A DNA stretch of 64,000 bases from Bacteroidales bacterium (GCA_900766825.1 CAAFWU010000017.1:1-64000), one strand, 5' to 3'. Shown: positions 24,892 through 35,199, numbered from the stretch's first letter. Notes: a model not told the origin generated them from the letters alone. Program-made: numbers and translations.

Positions 24892-27018
24892 TTATCGGAG
24901 GTCCAGCTCATCCATAATTTGCTGAGCACCACCGAGTTTGTCGATTATGAAGAGTACGTAGCGGATGTCCACACATATGCATCGTTGAACTTCTGGCTCA
25001 AAGATTATGTCGCCGCTCATGGCCTCCCAGTTGCCGTCGAAGGCCAAGCCGAGCAGTTCGCCTTTGCCATTGAGTACGGGGCTACCCGAGTTGCCGCCCG
25101 TGATGTCGTTGTTCGTGATGAAGCAAACGTGCATCTTGCCATCGGCATCGGCATATCGACCAAAGTCTTTGGCTTTGTAGAGTTCCTTGAGCTTGGGCGC
25201 CACGTTAAATTCCCAACTGTTGGGGTTCTCTTTAGCCATCACGCCATCCAGATCGGTGAAGTAGGTGTAGGTGGTGTCCGCTGTGCTGTAGCCGCCCACG
25301 GTGCCGTAGCTGAGTCGGCAACTGAAGTTGGCGTTGGAGTAGAGGGGTTTGTCGGTGTTCATGCTTAGGCGACCTGCCATGTAGATGCGCTGTGCGTCAG
25401 AAAGTTTGTCCTTGATGGTTGAAGAACGGCCCACAATGCGGTCGGTGTAGACCTTCATGATGTCCTTAGCATAGACTGCGGCCTTATCATCGTGGATGGC
25501 TTTGAAGTTTCCTTTCTTGGCGGCTGCAATCAGGTAGGTTGAGTCGGCCATTAGGCTGTTGGCGAACAAGTCGTTGATGAGGGGACCAAAGCCTTGTGCG
25601 TTCTCCACTTCCGAGAAGAATTTGGGGTGGAATGCTTTGTCGATGTGTGTGTAGTAGAATGCCAAGAGGGCTTGGGTGGCCTTGCGGTCGGTCTCTACAT
25701 TGTAGTCTTTGTAGAATGAGCGGGTCTGCTCAATGATCTTGTCGGTGGCACTGTCTGTAGCTGCCTTACGAATCTTCTGGGCAAAGTTGAATATTTCGGG
25801 ACCGCGGAGCAGACACTCCGAGAGGTAGGAACTGGCTTTGGCGTAGGGCTCAACCTGTGCAATGAGTCGCTTGAGTTGCTTGAGAACTTTCTTCTGTTCC
25901 TTGGTGCCGTTTTGGTTGGCCCATGCCTGAAAGTCGGCCTCCTCGGCTTGCTTGCGACCTACAACATTGAGGTTGTTGATGCCGCGGTTCATGCCAATGC
26001 TGTTCTTGTAATAGTTGGTGCTGCGGGCGTACTTTGATGCGTATTTGATGTAGATGGCTTGGTCTGCCATCATGTCCTCGAACCATATGTTTTGCTTAAT
26101 CTCGCGGGGTTGTATGCGGCTGGCGTTCAGCACGTCGCGTGTCATGTTCACACCCCACGATGTGGCGTAGCGGTCGGTGCTGCCAGGGTAGCCAATGGTC
26201 ATGGCATAGTCGCCTGGCTTCATGCCGCTAACCGAGATGGGTAAGTGGTAGAGGGGTTTGTAGGGTTTGTTCGAGGCCGAGTAGTCGGCGGGCTCGTTGT
26301 TTTCGTCGGCGTAGACACGGAAGATGGAGAAGTCGCCTGTGTGACGGGGCCATTGCCAGTTGTCGGTGTCGTGACCGAACTTGCCTATGCTCTCGGGTGG
26401 GGTGCCCACGAGGCGTACGTCGTTGAAGACTTTATAGCGGATGAGGAAGAATTGGTTGTCGTCGAAGAAGCTGGCCACGCGAACCTCGATGTGTCCATTG
26501 GCTTGACCTTTGGCTTTCTCCTCGGCCATAGACTTCACGTGGGCCATATTGTCTTTGATCTTTTTGGTGCGTTCGGCTGGGGTCAAAGTGTTGTCTACGC
26601 CTACCATAACGCTGTCGGTCACATCAACCAACGACTGGAGGAAACGAACCTGAAGCCCAGGCACTGGCAAGTCCTCTTCGAAGGAACGGGACCAGTAGCC
26701 ATCGTGCAAATAGTTGTGCTCCACGGACGAGAGTTGCTGTATGGAGGAGTAGCCGCAGTGGTGGTTGGTAAAAATGAGACCTTGGTCGGAGACAATCTCG
26801 CCTGTGCAACCTCCGCCAAAGATTATTACGGCGTCTTTGATGGAACCATGGTTGACGCTGTAGATCTGGTCGGCTGTGAGGCGGCAGCCCATCTTGTTCA
26901 TTGTTTTGATGTTGTGCTTCTCAATGAGCGAGAGCAGCCACATGCCTTCATCGGCCAACGCTGTGCTGACCATGCCGAGTGACACACATAGTGTCAAGAA
27001 GAACTTTTTTAACAACAT
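24892..27018 (-). CDS. S46-family dipeptidyl-peptidase (DPP7/DPP11 type)
   Basis: 708 residues, the usual size. A signal peptide ends near residue 22, so it acts in the periplasm, releasing dipeptides from peptide N-termini. The catalytic His is in TNHHCGY (His87) and the catalytic Ser in GGNSGSP (Ser644); FDGNWEAMSGDI follows. From memory, specificity in P. gingivalis depends on a residue 18 after the Ser (Arg in DPP11, Gly in DPP7). Here that place is Gly, pointing to DPP7-like preference for hydrophobic residues, but this needs alignment. Saccharolytic relatives also carry it. Single-gene unit with its own promoter and terminator. Confidence 0.93.
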   Translation of the reverse strand: MLLKKFFLTLCVSLGMVSTALADEGMWLLSLIEKHNIKTMNKMGCRLTADQIYSVNHGSIKDAVIIFGGGCTGEIVSDQGLIFTNHHCGYSSIQQLSSVEHNYLHDGYWSRSFEEDLPVPGLQVRFLQSLVDVTDSVMVGVDNTLTPAERTKKIKDNMAHVKSMAEEKAKGQANGHIEVRVASFFDDNQFFLIRYKVFNDVRLVGTPPESIGKFGHDTDNWQWPRHTGDFSIFRVYADENNEPADYSASNKPYKPLYHLPISVSGMKPGDYAMTIGYPGSTDRYATSWGVNMTRDVLNASRIQPREIKQNIWFEDMMADQAIYIKYASKYARSTNYYKNSIGMNRGINNLNVVGRKQAEEADFQAWANQNGTKEQKKVLKQLKRLIAQVEPYAKASSYLSECLLRGPEIFNFAQKIRKAATDSATDKIIEQTRSFYKDYNVETDRKATQALLAFYYTHIDKAFHPKFFSEVENAQGFGPLINDLFANSLMADSTYLIAAAKKGNFKAIHDDKAAVYAKDIMKVYTDRIVGRSSTIKDKLSDAQRIYMAGRLSMNTDKPLYSNANFSCRLSYGTVGGYSTADTTYTYFTDLDGVMAKENPNSWEFNVAPKLKELYKAKDFGRYADADGKMHVCFITNNDITGGNSGSPVLNGKGELLGLAFDGNWEAMSGDIIFEPEVQRCICVDIRYVLFIIDKLGGAQQIMDELDLR

Positions 27019-27151
27019 GTTTCTGGTTTAATAGGTTAGGTTTAGGTAAGTAGAGACCATGCAATGAACTCTCTGTTTGGTTAGTTGACTTGCAGTGTGT
27101 GCTTTGGGTTTGTCAGTGCATGGCCAAATTTGTTATCTGAAGAATTTTGTC

Positions 27152-27197
27152 TGTCCCACAAGAGAATTGTGTGACACAAAGTTGACACGCAAAGTTA
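27152..27197 (-). promoter_or_regulatory. Putative S46 promoter -7 element and palindrome
   Basis: TAACTTTG on the minus strand (plus 27190-27197) fits the -7 consensus; a well-placed -33 box is not clear. Just downstream of the expected start is TGTCCCACAA / TTGTGTGACA (27152-27161, 27167-27176), an inverted repeat with one mismatch, suitable as an operator. Confidence 0.45.
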
Positions 27198-27218
27198 TGT
27201 AATATAGCACAAAATTAC

Positions 27219-27255
27219 CCCCTCTTTGAACACAAAGAGTGTGCACAAAGAGGGG
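27219..27255 (-). terminator. Terminator after the lactaldehyde reductase gene
   Basis: CCCCTCTTTG (27219-27228) pairs with CAAAGAGGGG (27246-27255); on the minus strand an AT-rich run with TTTT follows. Confidence 0.65.
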
Positions 27256-27283
27256 ATTGCGTTAACAAAAAACGCCTTTTTTC

Positions 27284-28438
27284 TTAAAGAACCTTCAAAT
27301 AAAGGGCCTTGATGTCGTCGAGGGTAACGTCTCTGGGGTTGCCTGGTGTGCAGACGTCGGCCAAAGCCTGATCGGCCAAAGCGTCGATGTCCGATGCCTT
27401 GATGCCGAGTTCGCTCATGTGCTGAGGTATGCCCACGCGGATAGAGAGTGCCTTAACGGCGTCCACAGCAGCCTGAGCTGCTTCGTCGTCGGTCATGCCC
27501 GTGGTGTCTACACCCATGGTCTGGGCAATGACGCCGAACTTCTTGATGCAGCATGGTTTGTTGAATTCCATGATGGTTGGGAGCAGCAAAGCGTTGGCCA
27601 CGCCGTGGGGCACATCGAAGAGCGAACCCATGGGGTGTGCCATGCCGTGCACAAGACCAAGACCTACGTTGCTAAATGCCTGAGCGGCAATATACTGGGC
27701 CAATGCCATGCCTTCGCGTCCTACGGGGTTGCGGGGTTCCTCAACGGCCAAGGGCAGGTTCTCGGCAATCATCTTGATGGCCTGGAGCTCGTACATGTCG
27801 CTCATTACCCATGCGCCCTTGGTTATGTAGCCCTCGATGGCGTGGGTCAGGGCGTCCATGCCAGTGGCGGCGGTGAGGCCCTTGGGGAGAGAGTACATGA
27901 GCTCGGGGTCCACAATGGCAACAGCGGGGATGTCGTTGGGGTCTACGCAGACCATTTTTTTCTGCTTGGCCTCGTCGATGATGACGTAGTTGATGGTGAC
28001 CTCGGCACCTGTGCCTGCTGTGGTGGGCAGGGCAATGATGGGCACGGTCTTATTTTTTGTGGGGGCGCAGCCTTCGAGAGACACAACGTCGGCAAACTCG
28101 GGGTTGTTAACCACAATGCCAATGGCCTTGGCTGTGTCCATTGACGAACCGCCACCAATGGCCACCAAACAGTCGGCTCCGCTGGCTTTGAATGCCTCGA
28201 CGCCCTGCTTTACGTTGGTCACTGTGGGGTTGGGCTTAATCTCGCTGTAGATTTCGAAGGGGATGCCAGCCTCGGTGAGAACGTCGGTCACCATGGCGGT
28301 GGTGCCAACCTTTATGAGGCCTTTGTCGGAACATACAAGGGCTTTTTTGAGGCCCAAACGCTGCATGGCTGCGGGTAACTCTTTGCGACAGCCTGCGCCA
28401 AAGTACGATACTTCGTTGAGGATGAATCTTTGTGACAT
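27284..28438 (-). CDS. fucO: Iron-containing alcohol dehydrogenase, lactaldehyde reductase
   Basis: 384 residues, strongly like E. coli FucO along its length. The NAD-binding loop GGGSSMDTAKAIG is near 96-108; PTTAGTGAEVT follows; the metal ligands lie in GMDALTHAIEGY and in HGMAHPMG ... PHGVANA. FucO reduces L-lactaldehyde to 1,2-propanediol with NADH, using iron, during anaerobic use of fucose or rhamnose. No fucose or rhamnose genes are near it here, so it may serve more broadly as a small-alcohol dehydrogenase. It is a single-gene unit; the 28439-28793 gap is AT-rich and holds only promoter-like sequence. Confidence 0.9.
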   Translation of the reverse strand: MSQRFILNEVSYFGAGCRKELPAAMQRLGLKKALVCSDKGLIKVGTTAMVTDVLTEAGIPFEIYSEIKPNPTVTNVKQGVEAFKASGADCLVAIGGGSSMDTAKAIGIVVNNPEFADVVSLEGCAPTKNKTVPIIALPTTAGTGAEVTINYVIIDEAKQKKMVCVDPNDIPAVAIVDPELMYSLPKGLTAATGMDALTHAIEGYITKGAWVMSDMYELQAIKMIAENLPLAVEEPRNPVGREGMALAQYIAAQAFSNVGLGLVHGMAHPMGSLFDVPHGVANALLLPTIMEFNKPCCIKKFGVIAQTMGVDTTGMTDDEAAQAAVDAVKALSIRVGIPQHMSELGIKASDIDALADQALADVCTPGNPRDVTLDDIKALYLKVL

Positions 28439-28793
28439 GTCTATTTTTGATGCTTAAAACTATTTAACAGTTCGTGCCCCTCTATTTTTATTAGGGCATA
28501 AGCCGTCCTTGGTCAATTTTTGTTCTACAAATTTTAAAAAAAAAATTGCACAGAGGCAACTTGTGCGAGGTTTATAACAGTGAAAATTATCAATAGAGGA
28601 GGCAAAGAACACTTTTGTATACAAAATGAAGAAACATTTTGTTAACCGTCTTTGTCCACACCATTAGAATTTTGCATTAACATTAATTGCATTGAGTGGA
28701 GAAAAACATAAAATAGATTAAAACGTGAAAACTGATTTGAGTTTTTGAGTTTTCTAACCTACCTTAGCATAGTAATAAGCATAGGATAGTTCA

Positions 28794-29444
28794 ATGTTGC
28801 AAGAGAAAATTATAGAGGCATCGGTGACACTTTTCTTCAAAAGTGGTATCAAAGCAGTGTCGATGGATGATGTGGCACGTCAGGTTGGCATAAGCAAACG
28901 CACACTCTATGAGTACTTTAGCAGCAAAGACGTTCTGTTGGTTGCCTGCATCGATGAGCTCAACAACCGCCGCGTGGCTCGCATGGAAGAGTACATTAGC
29001 AAGCAATCGACCTTTTTCGACTTCATGATTGCCAGCACCATGGATTCGCTGGAGTTCTTCCAGACGGTGAGCCCCGACTTCTTAAACGACCTCAAGAGGT
29101 TAAAGTACGATGGCACTCGCGAGAAATTCTCGAAGCAGTTGGAAGAGAGCCGCAAGAATTTGCACGACCTCATAGAGGACGGTAAGCGCAACGGCTACAT
29201 TGAGCAGGAGGTCGACTCCGATTTCATATCCACCGTAATGCTGAGCAGCGGCAGTGCCAACAGTCAACTCTACGAGTACATTATGAGTGGCAAGAGCACT
29301 CTCCGTCACGTCATATTGCAGATTGTTAGCATATTCATGCGAGGCATGGCAACGCCCAAAGGTCTATCGCTCATTAACCAGAAACTCAATGAGATAACGG
29401 CCAACGAAAATGCAGGGCAGAAACTTGTAGACGATGCTGTGTGA
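28794..29444 (+). CDS. TetR-family regulator of the efflux operon
   Basis: 216 residues. The N-terminal TetR helix-turn-helix is clear: IIEASVTLFFKSGIKAVSMD, then DVARQVGISKRTLYEYFSSKD. The C-terminal ligand domain is divergent, as usual. It is the first gene of a same-strand run with TolC, membrane-fusion protein and RND pump, 117 bp before the TolC start. It is most likely the local repressor, released by a pump substrate. No operator palindrome was pinned down. Confidence 0.9.
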   Translation: MLQEKIIEASVTLFFKSGIKAVSMDDVARQVGISKRTLYEYFSSKDVLLVACIDELNNRRVARMEEYISKQSTFFDFMIASTMDSLEFFQTVSPDFLNDLKRLKYDGTREKFSKQLEESRKNLHDLIEDGKRNGYIEQEVDSDFISTVMLSSGSANSQLYEYIMSGKSTLRHVILQIVSIFMRGMATPKGLSLINQKLNEITANENAGQKLVDDAV

Positions 29445-29561
29445 CAAAGTCACATGCATATATAATAAGGAGTGGAAGCAGAGAACATAACATATCTTTA
29501 TATCTCCCCTCCGCCCCTTCCCACAGTTCACCGAGAAAAACAAGATAGAAATATAAACACA

Positions 29562-30836
29562 ATGAAAACAAAGATCGCGCTACTGGCAGCGGCACTCACC
29601 GCAGCCGCGTCAGGATGGGCACAAGAGGACACGACCACTATGACGGTCAACCTCTCGGGAGTCGTGAGCAGCGCACTGCAATACAACAAACAGTTGCAGA
29701 CCAGTGCTATGGATCGCGAACTCTATCACCAGAAACGCCGTGAAGCCATGTCCAGTGGTCTGCCTCAGGTGAGCGCAGAATTCACCGGAACCACTTATTT
29801 CAACAAAGCCCTCGATTTTGGCGGCATGGAGATGTCCATGCCCAACTCCCTAACCTTTGCAGCCACCGCCAGCTGGACCTTTGCCATGCAGCAGATTGCA
29901 GGTGTAAAGTTGGCCAAGGTTGCCCAGAGGATGGCCGAACAGACCATAGCTCAGAGCGAATTGGACGTCAAGGCCAACATCACCGACACCTACTACGCCG
30001 TCCTTATATACGAGCGCAATCTCGACATCCTCAACGACAATATGGCGGATATGAAGGAGATTGCCAAACATACCGCACATAGCTACGAGGTCGGTGTGGC
30101 CGAACGTACCGATGTTGACCAGATAAACATCAACGTCATCACTCTCCAAAATGCTATAATATCACTCGAGCGCAATCTCGAGAGCACCAAGCGACTCCTT
30201 GTTCTGCAAATGGGTGTGCCCATCAACACTCGCATCAAAACAGAGGAGACCCTCGAGCAAGTCCTCTTGGCTTCACCTCTGGAGATGGATACAACAAAGT
30301 TCGATATCAACAACAACGTGCAGTACAAGCAGTTGCTCATCAACCGCGAGATTCAAGAGGGTACCGTAAAGGTTAAAAAATTCGCCTACATTCCTACCCT
30401 CACCGCTGCCTATCAGTACTCCAATGCCATCAAGGGCGGCTTCATGAACTTCGACCATGTGGGCACCCTCAAGCTCAGCATCCCCATCTTCTCTGGTTTC
30501 AACCGTCATTCGCAATTGAAGCAAGCACAGATTGAGGTGCAGCGCAACGAGAAAAATATTGAGCTCATGGAGGATAACTTGGCTCAAAACGCCGAGCAAT
30601 ATGCCTATGAATTTCAGACAGCTGTGGATGCCTACAATCTCCAGAAGGAGAACCTCGAAGTGGCCAAGCGCGTGCTCCAAAACTATCGCAACAAGTACGA
30701 TCAGGGCGTCCTCTCCAGCCTCGACCTCACTCAGGCCAACACAAACTATCTGCAGGCCGAGACATCTTATGCCAGTGCTTGCATGGACGTGCTCACCGCT
30801 CAGACTAAACTGCTCAAGCTCTACAACCTGCTGTAG
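29562..30836 (+). CDS. TolC-family outer-membrane efflux protein
   Basis: I use ATG 29562 (424 residues), which begins a clear signal peptide (MKTKIALLAAALTAAASGWAQ). The rest is a long-helix outer-membrane efflux protein with two repeats; NTYYAVLIYERNLDIL-like and YAYEFQTAVDAYNLQKENLE helices and SSLDLTQANTNYLQAETSYA are typical. It should form the trimeric channel of the tripartite pump encoded by the next two genes. A longer frame from 29472 adds a non-signal N-terminus and is unlikely. Confidence 0.92.
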   Translation: MKTKIALLAAALTAAASGWAQEDTTTMTVNLSGVVSSALQYNKQLQTSAMDRELYHQKRREAMSSGLPQVSAEFTGTTYFNKALDFGGMEMSMPNSLTFAATASWTFAMQQIAGVKLAKVAQRMAEQTIAQSELDVKANITDTYYAVLIYERNLDILNDNMADMKEIAKHTAHSYEVGVAERTDVDQININVITLQNAIISLERNLESTKRLLVLQMGVPINTRIKTEETLEQVLLASPLEMDTTKFDINNNVQYKQLLINREIQEGTVKVKKFAYIPTLTAAYQYSNAIKGGFMNFDHVGTLKLSIPIFSGFNRHSQLKQAQIEVQRNEKNIELMEDNLAQNAEQYAYEFQTAVDAYNLQKENLEVAKRVLQNYRNKYDQGVLSSLDLTQANTNYLQAETSYASACMDVLTAQTKLLKLYNLL

Positions 30837-30938
30837 GTCGTAGCTCCATAACGGAACAGATGAGCGGACTCCTATATATATAATAGGACAGCGAAAACAA
30901 ATCTCCCCAATTAGAAACAAAAAACTCAAGATAGAAAA

Positions 30939-31997
30939 ATGAAAAAGAGATTGACCCTTTGCGCCCTCGGTTTGGCTACAGTATCTGTTGCCACGCTGAC
31001 CTCGTGCGGCAGCGAAGAGAAGTCCAACGCCGCGACCGACGAGATCGTGGCACTGGTGCGTGTAGACACCATCCGCACCACCACAGTGGACCGCAAAATC
31101 GAGTACACCGCCAACTTGGAAGCCAACGAGCAAGTATTCTTCGCTCCTACGTTGGCTGGCACACGTATCAAAAAAATCAATGTTGAGGTAGGTGACCGCA
31201 TCCGCAAGGGCGACGTCCTCGTGGAGATGGACAACAATACCCTCATTCAGCAGGACCTCCAGCTCAAGAACCTTGAGGTTGAGTACAACCGTGCCGTCAA
31301 ACTCAAGGAGACTGGCTCCATTTCCGACCAAAACTACGACCAAATCGTGACCCAATACGAGGTTGCCAAAAAGGCCGTGGCCAACCTCAAGGAGAACACC
31401 CGCCTCGTGGCCCCCTTCAATGGCGTGGTCACTGGTAAATACATGGAGGAGGGCGAGCTCTACTCTGGCGGTGCCTTTGGTGGCGCCTCTAAGCCCTCCA
31501 TCATCTCCATTGAGCAAATCAACCCCGTCAAGGCCATTGTGAACATTGCCGAGGGCTATTACCGCGAGGTCAAGAAGGGTATGAAAGTGACCCTCAAGTG
31601 CGAAATCTACCCCGAGCAGGAGTTCGAGGGCCACATCAGCATCATCTACCCCAGCATCGACCCCAAGACCCGCACATTCAGTGTCGAACTTGTCTTCGAG
31701 AACTCCAAGGAGTTGCTCCGCCCTGGCATGTATGGCACTGTCTATTTCTCCACAGGCAAGGCTCAGACTCAGCTCGTTCAGTCGCTTGCCGTGCTCAAAA
31801 TGCAAGGCTCCAACGACCGCTACCTCTTCTTGGCCAAGGACGGTGTGGCTAAGCGCGTGAGCGTTAAGATCATCAACCGCTACGATGACAAAGTAGAGAT
31901 TGTGCCCCTCGACGCCGAAATTAACGAGGGCGACCTCATTGTGACCACAGGTCAGGCTAAACTCATCGACGGTCGCAAGCTCAACATTGCACAGTAA
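30939..31997 (+). CDS. RND efflux periplasmic adaptor (membrane fusion protein)
   Basis: 352 residues; lipoprotein signal ending at Cys23 (LTSC). The biotinyl-lipoyl-like half motifs (GTRIKKINVEVGDRIRKGDVL and LVAPFNGVVTGKYMEEGE) flank a short helical hairpin, followed by the beta-barrel domain. It links the inner-membrane pump and TolC channel. Gaps are 102 bp to tolC and 22 bp to the pump gene, so co-expression is near certain. Confidence 0.94.
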   Translation: MKKRLTLCALGLATVSVATLTSCGSEEKSNAATDEIVALVRVDTIRTTTVDRKIEYTANLEANEQVFFAPTLAGTRIKKINVEVGDRIRKGDVLVEMDNNTLIQQDLQLKNLEVEYNRAVKLKETGSISDQNYDQIVTQYEVAKKAVANLKENTRLVAPFNGVVTGKYMEEGELYSGGAFGGASKPSIISIEQINPVKAIVNIAEGYYREVKKGMKVTLKCEIYPEQEFEGHISIIYPSIDPKTRTFSVELVFENSKELLRPGMYGTVYFSTGKAQTQLVQSLAVLKMQGSNDRYLFLAKDGVAKRVSVKIINRYDDKVEIVPLDAEINEGDLIVTTGQAKLIDGRKLNIAQ

Positions 31998-32019
31998 CAC
32001 ACACTAACCGGACTAAGAA

Positions 32020-35000
32020 ATGAGCATTTTTAGCACTGCGGTAGAAAAACCGATTTCGACCCTGATGGTCTTCATTGGCATCTTGGTCATCGGTGTTTTC
32101 TGCTACATCCAGCTCCCTATCGACCAATACCCGAAGATGGACCCCCCATACATCACGGTCATGGCCACTTACCCTGGAGCTAACGCAACAGATATTGAAC
32201 AAAACGTCACAAAACCCCTCGAGGATAGGCTCAACTCGGTCGACGACCTCAAAGAAATGTCCTCTGTCTCCTACGACAACTTGGGTGCTGTGACTCTGGA
32301 ATTTGAATGGGGTACCAACTTGGATAACGCCGCCAACGACGTGCGCGATGCCGTGGAGACCGCCATGAACTACCTCCCCGACGACATCGACCGACCAACC
32401 ATCATGCGTATGTCCACATCCATGATGCCTACGCTGGTCTACGCCGTAACGGCCGAGCAGTCCTATTCGGGTCTCTATAAAATCTTGGACGACAAGGTGG
32501 TTATGCGTCTCAACCGTGTGGACGGTGTGGCTTCGGCCTACGCTTCTGGTATTGCCGAACGCGTGGTATATGTCGACCTCGACCCCAATAAGTTGGATGC
32601 CTACAACCTCACCCTCTCTCAGATTGGCAACACCATCTTGGCCGAGAACAAAGACGTGTCGGGTGGTAACATCAAGGTCGGCATCGAGGACTACTCACTC
32701 CGTGTAGAGGGCGAGTTTGAGGAGAGCGATGAAATCAAGAACATCAGTTTGGCCGTGGGCGGTCGCACCATCAAACTCAGCGACGTGGCCACCGTGCGCG
32801 ATACCCTTCAGGATATCACCATGGAGACTCAGGTGAACCGCAAGAACGGCTGTATCCTTTTGGTTACCAAGCAGTCCGATGCCAACGCTGTGGCTGTGGC
32901 CGAGGAGGCTAAAGCCGAACTTGAGTTGGCTAAGAAGGAGCTCCCTGCCGATATTCAGTTCAACCTCGTGTCTGATGGTTCGGACTTCATCATCAAGGCT
33001 ATCAATAACCTTAAGGAGACTTTGGGCTACGCACTGCTCTTTGTCGTAGTTGTGGTCTTCTTCTTCTTGGGTCGTTGGCGTTCCACATTTGTTGTGGCTC
33101 TCACCATCCCTATCTCTCTTATCGTGGCCTTCATCTATTTGGCCGTTTCGGATGGTTCGCTCAACACCATCACCCTCATGTCGCTCTCCATTGCCATCGG
33201 TATGGTGGTGGACGATGCCATTGTGGTGCTCGAGAACGTCACCAAGCACGTAGACCGCGGTTCCCGACCCAAAGAGGCTGCCAAGTACGGTACCAACGAG
33301 GTGTGGACTTCGGTTATTGTGACCACACTGGTTACCATTGCCGTGTTCTTCCCCCTCACCATGATTCCTGGCATCATGGGTATCTTCTTTAAACCTCTGG
33401 GCTGGATTATTTGTATTTGCGTCTCCACTTCGACCCTCACCGCTATTTCTCTTACTCCTATGCTCTGCTCGCAGTTCCTCAAACTGCGCGACAAAGAGGA
33501 GGATGCTAACTACAAGGGCTTCAGTTTCTATAAGATGAGCCAACGCTGGTTGGATAAACTGGATCGTGGCTACGAGAGGCTCATCCGTTGGGTGCTCAAT
33601 CACAAGACTGTTACCATCTGCTCTATGATGGGTCTCTTCTTCCTCTCTCTTCTTCTTACTCCTTATCTCCACACCGAGTTCTTCCCTCAGAACGACCAGA
33701 GCAACTTCTCTGTCTACGCCAAGATGCAGGAGGGACAGCGTGTTGAGGTTACTCGTGAGATTGGTATGAAGGTGGACTCAGTGATGCGTGCTCGCATTCC
33801 CGAAATCACCATCATCACAAACTCCTACGGTTCCGAGGAGGAGGCTTCCTTCGCCTCCATGATGAACACCACGGGCAACAATATCTTCAATATGCGTGTG
33901 CGCGTGTGCGACCTCAAGGATCGTGACCGTTCTGTTTTTGCCATGGGCGATGACGTGCGTAGGATTCTTAACGAGTTCCCTGAGATTATTGACTATGAGG
34001 TTTCGTTCGGTATGTCAGGTGCAACTGGCAACACCGTGGATGTCGAGGTCTTCGGTCACGACTTCCAAGGCACCAGCCGCTTCGCTGCCGAACTCCGCGA
34101 TGTGCTCAAAACAATCCCTGGTGCCGAGGATATTCTCATTAGCCGTGGCGACGACAAGACTGAGCTTCAGCTCAAACTCGACCGCGAGAAGTTGGCACGC
34201 CATGGTCTCACCACCTCTGGTGTTGGTGCTCTGGTACGTAGCTACGTCTACGGTAACCGTAACGCCAAATTTAAAGAGGAGGGCGATGAGTACGACATCA
34301 TCGTGCGCCTCGAGGAGAAATATCGTTCGCACATCACCGACGTGCAGAATATGCTCATCACCGATGGCTACGGTCAGAAAGTTCGTCTCTGCGAGCTCGG
34401 CACTTTGGTCGAGGGCTACAACCCACCATCCATCGAGCGTAAGAGCAAACAGCGTATGCTCAAGGTTAGTGTAACCCCTGCCGACGGCTACGCAATGGGT
34501 GATATAGCCGCTGCCATTCAGGCCAAGATTGACCAGATGGATGTGCCTTCCGAGTTCTCTATTTACATCGGCGGTACCTACGAAGATCAGCAGGAATCAT
34601 TCGGCGGCTTGTTCCTCCTTGTCATCCTCTCGCTCCTCTTGGTTTATTTGGTTATGGCTGCCGAGTTCGAGAGTTTCGTATCTCCTGGCATCATCATGTT
34701 GGCCATCCCATTCGCCTTTACTGGTGTGCTCTTGGCCCTCATCATCTGCCAAGTCAACCTCTCTATTGTGGCCGCTCTGGGTGCCATGATGCTTATTGGT
34801 ATCGTAACCAAGAACGGTATCGTGCTCATCGACTACATCAACCTGATGCGCGAACGTGGCTATAAGCTCAACGAGGCCATTGCACTCTCTTGCCGCAGCC
34901 GTCTGCGCCCTGTGCTTATGACTTCCTTCACAACCATGCTGGGTATGTTGCCAATGGCTCTCTCCACCAGCGAGGGTTCCGAAACATGGCAGCCTATGGG

Positions 35001-35187
35001 TGTCTCCGTTATCGGTGGCATGATTTTCTCCACCTTGATCACCATGCTCATTGTGCCCGCTGTATATGCTGCAGTAAATAAGAGCGGCAATCGTGACAAG
35101 AAGAAGTTGGAACAGAAACAGTATCATTTCATGGCCGACTTCGATCCCGAGCGCGACTTGCCAGCTTGCAAAAAGCAGCAGAACTAA
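32020..35187 (+). CDS. RND (HAE1-type) multidrug efflux pump
   Basis: 1055 residues, the size of AcrB/MexB-type pumps. TM1 lies in STLMVFIGILVIGVF; two large periplasmic loops (about 40-330 and 560-870) are separated by membrane blocks. The proton-relay Asp pair is in IGMVVDDAIVVLEN (about 395-400). The C-terminal block has GAMMLIGIVTKNGIVLIDY and SRLRPVLMT. It exports drugs or other amphiphiles using proton influx. Substrates cannot be read from sequence. Confidence 0.95.
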   Translation: MSIFSTAVEKPISTLMVFIGILVIGVFCYIQLPIDQYPKMDPPYITVMATYPGANATDIEQNVTKPLEDRLNSVDDLKEMSSVSYDNLGAVTLEFEWGTNLDNAANDVRDAVETAMNYLPDDIDRPTIMRMSTSMMPTLVYAVTAEQSYSGLYKILDDKVVMRLNRVDGVASAYASGIAERVVYVDLDPNKLDAYNLTLSQIGNTILAENKDVSGGNIKVGIEDYSLRVEGEFEESDEIKNISLAVGGRTIKLSDVATVRDTLQDITMETQVNRKNGCILLVTKQSDANAVAVAEEAKAELELAKKELPADIQFNLVSDGSDFIIKAINNLKETLGYALLFVVVVVFFFLGRWRSTFVVALTIPISLIVAFIYLAVSDGSLNTITLMSLSIAIGMVVDDAIVVLENVTKHVDRGSRPKEAAKYGTNEVWTSVIVTTLVTIAVFFPLTMIPGIMGIFFKPLGWIICICVSTSTLTAISLTPMLCSQFLKLRDKEEDANYKGFSFYKMSQRWLDKLDRGYERLIRWVLNHKTVTICSMMGLFFLSLLLTPYLHTEFFPQNDQSNFSVYAKMQEGQRVEVTREIGMKVDSVMRARIPEITIITNSYGSEEEASFASMMNTTGNNIFNMRVRVCDLKDRDRSVFAMGDDVRRILNEFPEIIDYEVSFGMSGATGNTVDVEVFGHDFQGTSRFAAELRDVLKTIPGAEDILISRGDDKTELQLKLDREKLARHGLTTSGVGALVRSYVYGNRNAKFKEEGDEYDIIVRLEEKYRSHITDVQNMLITDGYGQKVRLCELGTLVEGYNPPSIERKSKQRMLKVSVTPADGYAMGDIAAAIQAKIDQMDVPSEFSIYIGGTYEDQQESFGGLFLLVILSLLLVYLVMAAEFESFVSPGIIMLAIPFAFTGVLLALIICQVNLSIVAALGAMMLIGIVTKNGIVLIDYINLMRERGYKLNEAIALSCRSRLRPVLMTSFTTMLGMLPMALSTSEGSETWQPMGVSVIGGMIFSTLITMLIVPAVYAAVNKSGNRDKKKLEQKQYHFMADFDPERDLPACKKQQN

Positions 35188-35199
35188 AATTCTCTTTTA

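Noticed and set aside
30273..32000. 575-codon minus-strand open frame across the TolC and adaptor genes
   Set aside because: It spans two real genes and their spacer on the opposite strand and shows no domain or ribosome-binding support.
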